In this document: positions 63,287-64,000 of the stretch, piece by piece
Position numbering within the stretch: position 1 is the first letter of the stretch
How the letters are laid out: each line of letters begins with the position of its first letter
Origin: Roseateles subflavus
GTDB lineage: Bacteria; Pseudomonadota; Gammaproteobacteria; Burkholderiales; Burkholderiaceae_C
Assembly (NCBI RefSeq): GCF_030285365.1
Contig: NZ_JASVDS010000001.1
Location: 1,178,001 to 1,242,000, forward strand
Reading direction: 5' to 3'
Length of the DNA: 64,000 nt
Notes under the pieces: model-generated
What the model was told of the DNA's origin: nothing
The model's database searches: none
The model's input: the letters and a program-made list of their open reading frames with translations, nothing else
Translations under genes and position numbers: made by a program

Positions 63287-63396
63287 GGTGTGGTCTTGGT
63301 ATGGGCGGGCCCGGAGGGGCCCACGGCCTGGCGATCAGGCAACAGTATGCCTTTTGATGCAGTGGCGCCAGTCCCGGCCAGACCCTGAGTCGCAGA

Positions 63397-64000
63397 TCAC
63401 AGCGGAATCGTCAGGCGGATGATGGTGCCCAGGCCCTGCCCGGACTCGACCAGGCATTGCCCCTGCATCTGCTTGGCGCGGGCCTTCATGCTGGCCATGC
63501 CGTGGCCCTTGTCCAGGCGGCCGTCCAGCTCCATGGGGATGCCCTGGCCGTTGTCCTGGATGACCACCTGGAAATCGCCGCCCTGCACATTGCAGCTCAC
63601 CGTGCAATGCGTCGCGCCGCTGTGCTTGATGATGTTGCTCACGGACTCCCGCAGGATGCGCGTGGTCTGCACATAGGCGCGCGCCGGCAGCGTGTGCTCC
63701 ACGTCCTCGGCAGGAGACTTCCATTCGGCGTTGATGTTGGCCTGGCCCAGGCGGGAGACGAGCTCGGCGCGCCAGTCCCCCAGGGCGTCGAGCAGGTGCA
63801 CGGGCTTGCCGGTGAGGCCGCGCACCGAGAGCCGCATCTCCTCCAGCGCCTCGCGGGCCAGCGTCGAGATGCGGTCGGACTCGCTGGTGTGGACGATGGT
63901 CAGCAGCTTGGCGCCGAGGTCATCGTGCAGGTCGGCGGCGATGCGCTTGCGCTCGCGTTCGGTGACCTGCTCCAGCTTCTGCTCGGCCATCTGCGCGTAG
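63397..64000 (-). CDS. NarX/DegS-type sensor histidine kinase, N-terminal part outside window
   Basis: The frame is open to the last full codon (YAQ before the first Met), so the 5' end is missing. The 200 visible residues hold a HisKA_3 domain with the phospho-acceptor His in RIAADLHDDLGAKLL and a HATPase_c domain (ESVSNIIKHSGATH, DNGQGIP, KGHGMASMKARAKQM). The sensing part lies outside. It pairs with the LuxR-type regulator. Confidence 0.88.
   Translation of the reverse strand, partial: YAQMAEQKLEQVTERERKRIAADLHDDLGAKLLTIVHTSESDRISTLAREALEEMRLSVRGLTGKPVHLLDALGDWRAELVSRLGQANINAEWKSPAEDVEHTLPARAYVQTTRILRESVSNIIKHSGATHCTVSCNVQGGDFQVVIQDNGQGIPMELDGRLDKGHGMASMKARAKQMQGQCLVESGQGLGTIIRLTIPL

Overview
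The window is GC-rich DNA from a Gram-negative betaproteobacterium, most likely Burkholderiales near the Roseateles/Ideonella/Rubrivivax/Leptothrix group. The evidence is a Burkholderiales-type trimeric porin, DUF1840, DUF2145, DUF3034 and DUF3149 proteins, a ruvA-ruvB pair, GTG starts and GTGA/ATGA gene overlaps. No prophage, insertion sequence or CRISPR array was seen. Most genes are intact; the first and last are cut by the window edges.

Layout. 1-3.3 kb: a truncated PAS-GGDEF protein, then small exported proteins including DUF2145. 3.3-9.3 kb: DUF3149 peptide, an exported truncated globin behind a DUF3034 barrel, glyoxalase I with an acyltransferase, and a large FG-GAP lipoprotein. 9.5-14.4 kb: a flotillin/SPFH protein, a LytS/LytR-type two-component system, and a ketopantoate-reductase-like enzyme. 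14.4-29.7 kb: a tad/Flp pilus locus. Its minus-strand operon runs from the Flp pilin (26.0 kb) to tadC and DUF192 (14.5 kb). It includes an FHA-TadA fusion ATPase, and no tadZ, tadD or tadV is visible. A short divergent plus-strand arm carries a TadE-like gene. Three OmpA-like paralogues sit in or beside the locus.

29.9-37.6 kb: an M24 peptidase, two tiny membrane proteins, and a lysine/2-aminoadipate catabolic cluster. The cluster is an Lrp-type regulator divergent from a lysine dehydrogenase-like enzyme, then a P6C/aminoadipate-semialdehyde dehydrogenase, HglS (2-oxoadipate to D-2-hydroxyglutarate) and an FAD-linked D-2-hydroxyglutarate dehydrogenase. Together they would take lysine to 2-oxoglutarate, apart from one aminotransferase step not in the window. 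A tRNA-Leu(CAG) with promoter and terminator follows.

37.9-49 kb: a PAS-GGDEF-EAL protein, a GNAT enzyme, an adaptor-permease-ATPase exporter in DevBCA order, and two tandem M13 metallopeptidases with nearly identical catalytic halves. 49-55 kb: a hydrolase, an enoyl-CoA hydratase and 3-hydroxyacyl-CoA dehydrogenase pair, an IclR/PcaR-like regulator and a PcaF/PaaJ thiolase, which suggests the beta-ketoadipate or phenylacetate end-game. 55-58.6 kb: an HD-GYP and GGDEF-EAL operon for c-di-GMP turnover. 58.7-64 kb: DUF1840, a histidine phosphatase, a strongly expressed porin, ruvBA, and a NarL-type response regulator with the end of its kinase.

The most distinctive items are the FHA-TadA fusion in a tad operon with no visible TadZ, the OmpA trio, the lysine cluster with its four-half-site operator, and a PcaU-like triple-repeat operator upstream of the thiolase gene.
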